Positions 5,898-7,066 of a DNA stretch of 7,066 nt are shown in pieces (the stretch's first letter is position 1; each line of letters begins with the position of its first letter). Source of the stretch: JALYIM01 sp040003205 (lineage in GTDB: Bacteria > Acidobacteriota > Terriglobia > Terriglobales > Acidobacteriaceae); assembly GCA_040003205.1 (NCBI GenBank), contig JBDUDA010000158.1:1-7066 (forward strand), in the 5' to 3' direction. Under the pieces are notes generated by a model that made no database searches, was not told where the DNA came from, and worked only from the letters and a program-made list of their open reading frames with translations. Position numbers and translations under genes: made by a program.

Positions 5898-6905
5898 GTG
5901 GGTAGATACAAACCATTCCTTTGCCTGGTGGTCGCATGCTTTTTCTCGTTGCTGAGGCCGGCCTCCTTTGCGGCGAGCCCCACCTATCATTACTATCGCA
6001 CGGGAAATCCCACCGACGTAAGAACGAAAAGCAAGGGCGGCTTTGCGCTGCTGGGGGGTGGCGAAGACCTTGATCGTGCTTTTCAGTGGATGTGCGAGCG
6101 TTCGGGCGGCGGTGACTTTCTCATTCTCCGCGCCAGTGGCGATGACGCCTACAACCCTTATATAAAAGGTCTTTGTCAGGTCAACTCGGTCGCGACTCTG
6201 ATCATTCCGAATCGCACCGCTGCGGAAGATTCGTTCGTGGCCGCGACCATACGCCACGCCGAAGCAGTATTCATCTCCGGTGGGGACCAGGCGAACTACA
6301 TCAATTTCTGGGCGGGCACACCGGTGCAGGTGGCTTTGAACCATTTGCTGACACGAAATGTCCCGATTGGAGGAACGAGTGCGGGATTGGCTGTGTTAGG
6401 CGAATTTGTTTACTCCGCGCAGGGCGATGCTCCCGATGGCCCCGATCTGGCATCCGCAGATGTGCTGTCAAGTCCTTTCAATCCGCGAGTAACCATCGTG
6501 CAGAAGTTTTTGGATGTCCCGCTCTTGAAGGAAGTAATCACCGATACCCATTTTTCAGCACGGGATCGATTGGGACGAACGCTCGTGTTTATGGCGCGTA
6601 TTCTCCAAGACCGCAGAGCTCGCCACATTCGCGATATCGCGGTTGATCAAGGCACCGGAGTGCTCCTTGATCCGGACGGCGTGGCGACTGTTGTGGGAAA
6701 GGGCTCAGCCTACTTCCTGGAGGCAACTCAGAATCCAGAAGTTTGCAAGCCAGGTGCCCCTCTAACCTTTCGCGGGATAATAGTTCGAAGTTTGCGCGCG
6801 GACGAACGCTTCAACGTTGCTCAATGGTTTAGTGAGGATGGGGTCTCCTATACGCTTTCGGTCGAATCAGGGTCAATTCATTCGACTCTGCCAAACGGAG
6901 GGTAG
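5898..6905 (+). CDS. Exported cyanophycinase-like serine peptidase (family S51)
   Basis: A 335-aa predicted exported enzyme of the S51 fold. Cyanophycinases cut the storage polymer cyanophycin (poly-Asp with Arg side chains) into beta-Asp-Arg dipeptides. A signal peptide spans about residues 1-25 (n-region MGRYK, hydrophobic core to L19, cleavage near SFA-AS). The mature part has FALLGGGEDLD (49-59), SGGDQ (127-131), the nucleophile elbow GGTSAGLAV with S161, and DTHFSARDRLGR (216-227). The last matches the cyanophycinase pattern D-x-H-F-x-x-R-x-R-x-x-R, with H218 the likely catalytic histidine and R222, R224 and R227 the likely substrate-binding arginines. Position 217 is Thr where, as I recall, cyanobacterial CphB has Gln. 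The longer N-terminus compared with cytoplasmic CphB (about 270 aa) is explained partly by the signal peptide. No cyanophycin synthetase is nearby, which fits use of external polymer or a different isoaspartyl/acidic peptide substrate. The gene starts with GTG after a strong Shine-Dalgarno site and is divergent from the aspartyl protease gene. Confidence 0.87.
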   Translation: MGRYKPFLCLVVACFFSLLRPASFAASPTYHYYRTGNPTDVRTKSKGGFALLGGGEDLDRAFQWMCERSGGGDFLILRASGDDAYNPYIKGLCQVNSVATLIIPNRTAAEDSFVAATIRHAEAVFISGGDQANYINFWAGTPVQVALNHLLTRNVPIGGTSAGLAVLGEFVYSAQGDAPDGPDLASADVLSSPFNPRVTIVQKFLDVPLLKEVITDTHFSARDRLGRTLVFMARILQDRRARHIRDIAVDQGTGVLLDPDGVATVVGKGSAYFLEATQNPEVCKPGAPLTFRGIIVRSLRADERFNVAQWFSEDGVSYTLSVESGSIHSTLPNGG

Positions 6906-6926
6906 TGGCTCAATTTCAAAATGATC

Positions 6927-6989
6927 TGTCATCTCGACCGGAGTCGTGGATTCGCGCAGCGAAGCCACCGCGGAGCGGAGAGACCTGCT
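6927..6989 (+). repeat. Structured repeat unit C (REP-like, plus orientation)
   Basis: Starts TGTCATCTCGA and ends GAGAGACCTGCT, with terminal stem TCTC/GAGA. The apical hairpin is TTCGC-GCA-GCGAA, flanked by GTGG and CCAC, which extend the stem past one A/G mismatch. It begins 21 bases after the stop of the cyanophycinase-like gene and is followed by a six-C run (6992-6997). It faces unit D tail to tail. Confidence 0.8.
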
Positions 6990-7004
6990 TTCCCCCCGTC
7001 TAAT

Positions 7005-7058
7005 AGCAGGTCTCTCGACTCCGCAAAGCCAGGCGGCTTTGCTTCGCTCGAGATGACA
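7005..7058 (-). repeat. Structured repeat unit D (REP-like, minus orientation)
   Basis: Read on the minus strand, it starts TGTCATCTCGAGC and ends GTCGAGAGACCTGCT. The outer stem TCTCGA/TCGAGA is perfect. The apical stem GCAAAGCC/GGCTTTGC (7023-7030 with 7035-7042) is a perfect 8-bp hairpin with a 4-base loop. It shares its first 11 and last 12 bases with unit C, while the middle differs. Confidence 0.85.
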
Positions 7059-7066
7059 ACCTTCGG

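Larger units (their letters stand above)
6927..7058. terminator. Long inverted structure (units C and D) at the 3' end of the cyanophycinase-like gene
   Basis: The outer arms TGTCATCTCGA (6927-6937) and TCGAGATGACA (7048-7058) are an 11-bp perfect inverted repeat. The inner arms GAGAGACCTGCT (6978-6989) and AGCAGGTCTCTC (7005-7016) are a 12-bp perfect inverted repeat with a 15-base loop. Each side also carries its own hairpin, so a transcript could fold as a cross. It may act as a 3'-end stabiliser or terminator, though no T-run follows within the window. Confidence 0.45.

Noticed and set aside
5928..5939. Possible lipobox VVAC (C14) in the cyanophycinase-like signal peptide
   Set aside because: The hydrophobic stretch before C14 is too short and continues well past it, with a normal signal peptidase I site near residue 25.
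5633..5983. Minus-strand open frame (116 codons) across the divergent gap
   Set aside because: It overlaps the start of both flanking genes, has no recognisable motif, and would remove the promoter gap that both genes need.
6173..6646. Plus-strand open frame (157 codons) inside the cyanophycinase-like gene
   Set aside because: It is out of frame with conserved S51 motifs and has a Cys/Arg/Gly-rich shadow composition.

Overview
The window looks like a chromosomal segment from an acidobacterium (class Terriglobia or a close relative). The main reason is the first gene. It encodes a very large Oar-like TonB-dependent receptor with an N-terminal carboxypeptidase-regulatory-like domain, a family greatly expanded in Acidobacteria. 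Short structured repeats starting TGTCAT and moderately high GC fit the same group. This assignment is inferred from family knowledge and no marker gene confirms it.

Layout. Positions 1-113 are a leader with a Shine-Dalgarno site but no convincing promoter or other gene. Positions 114-3470 (+) encode the outer-membrane receptor. Positions 3471-3641 are almost entirely two head-to-head structured repeats (units A and B). Positions 3642-4274 (+) encode a TMEM175/DUF1211 potassium-channel-family membrane protein. Positions 4275-4449 are a convergent gap holding a near-copy of unit B (called B'). Positions 4450-5661 (-) encode an exported aspartyl protease with two DTGA active-site motifs and a C-terminal PDZ domain. 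Positions 5662-5897 are a divergent, promoter-bearing gap with a small palindrome and a tandem 9-mer. Positions 5898-6905 (+, GTG start) encode an exported cyanophycinase-like S51 peptidase. Positions 6906-7066 hold two more repeats (C and D) facing tail to tail and forming a 132-base inverted structure.

How the genes may work together. Three of the four proteins act outside the cytoplasm: an outer-membrane receptor, a secreted or periplasmic aspartyl protease and a secreted cyanophycinase-like enzyme. A role in scavenging extracellular polypeptide material is plausible, but the genes are not one operon and no shared regulation is visible. The TMEM175 gene is probably a separate functional unit.

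The most unusual content is not protein-coding. Five copies of one repeat family share a 5' tag (TGTCAT), a terminal stem and an apical hairpin. Between subtypes the bases of the terminal stem change on both sides so that pairing is kept, and the apical stems differ in sequence and length yet remain paired. This is the signature of a selected hairpin element (REP/BIME-like), present here in head-to-head, tail-to-tail and solitary forms, always at gene 3' ends and never in the divergent promoter gap.
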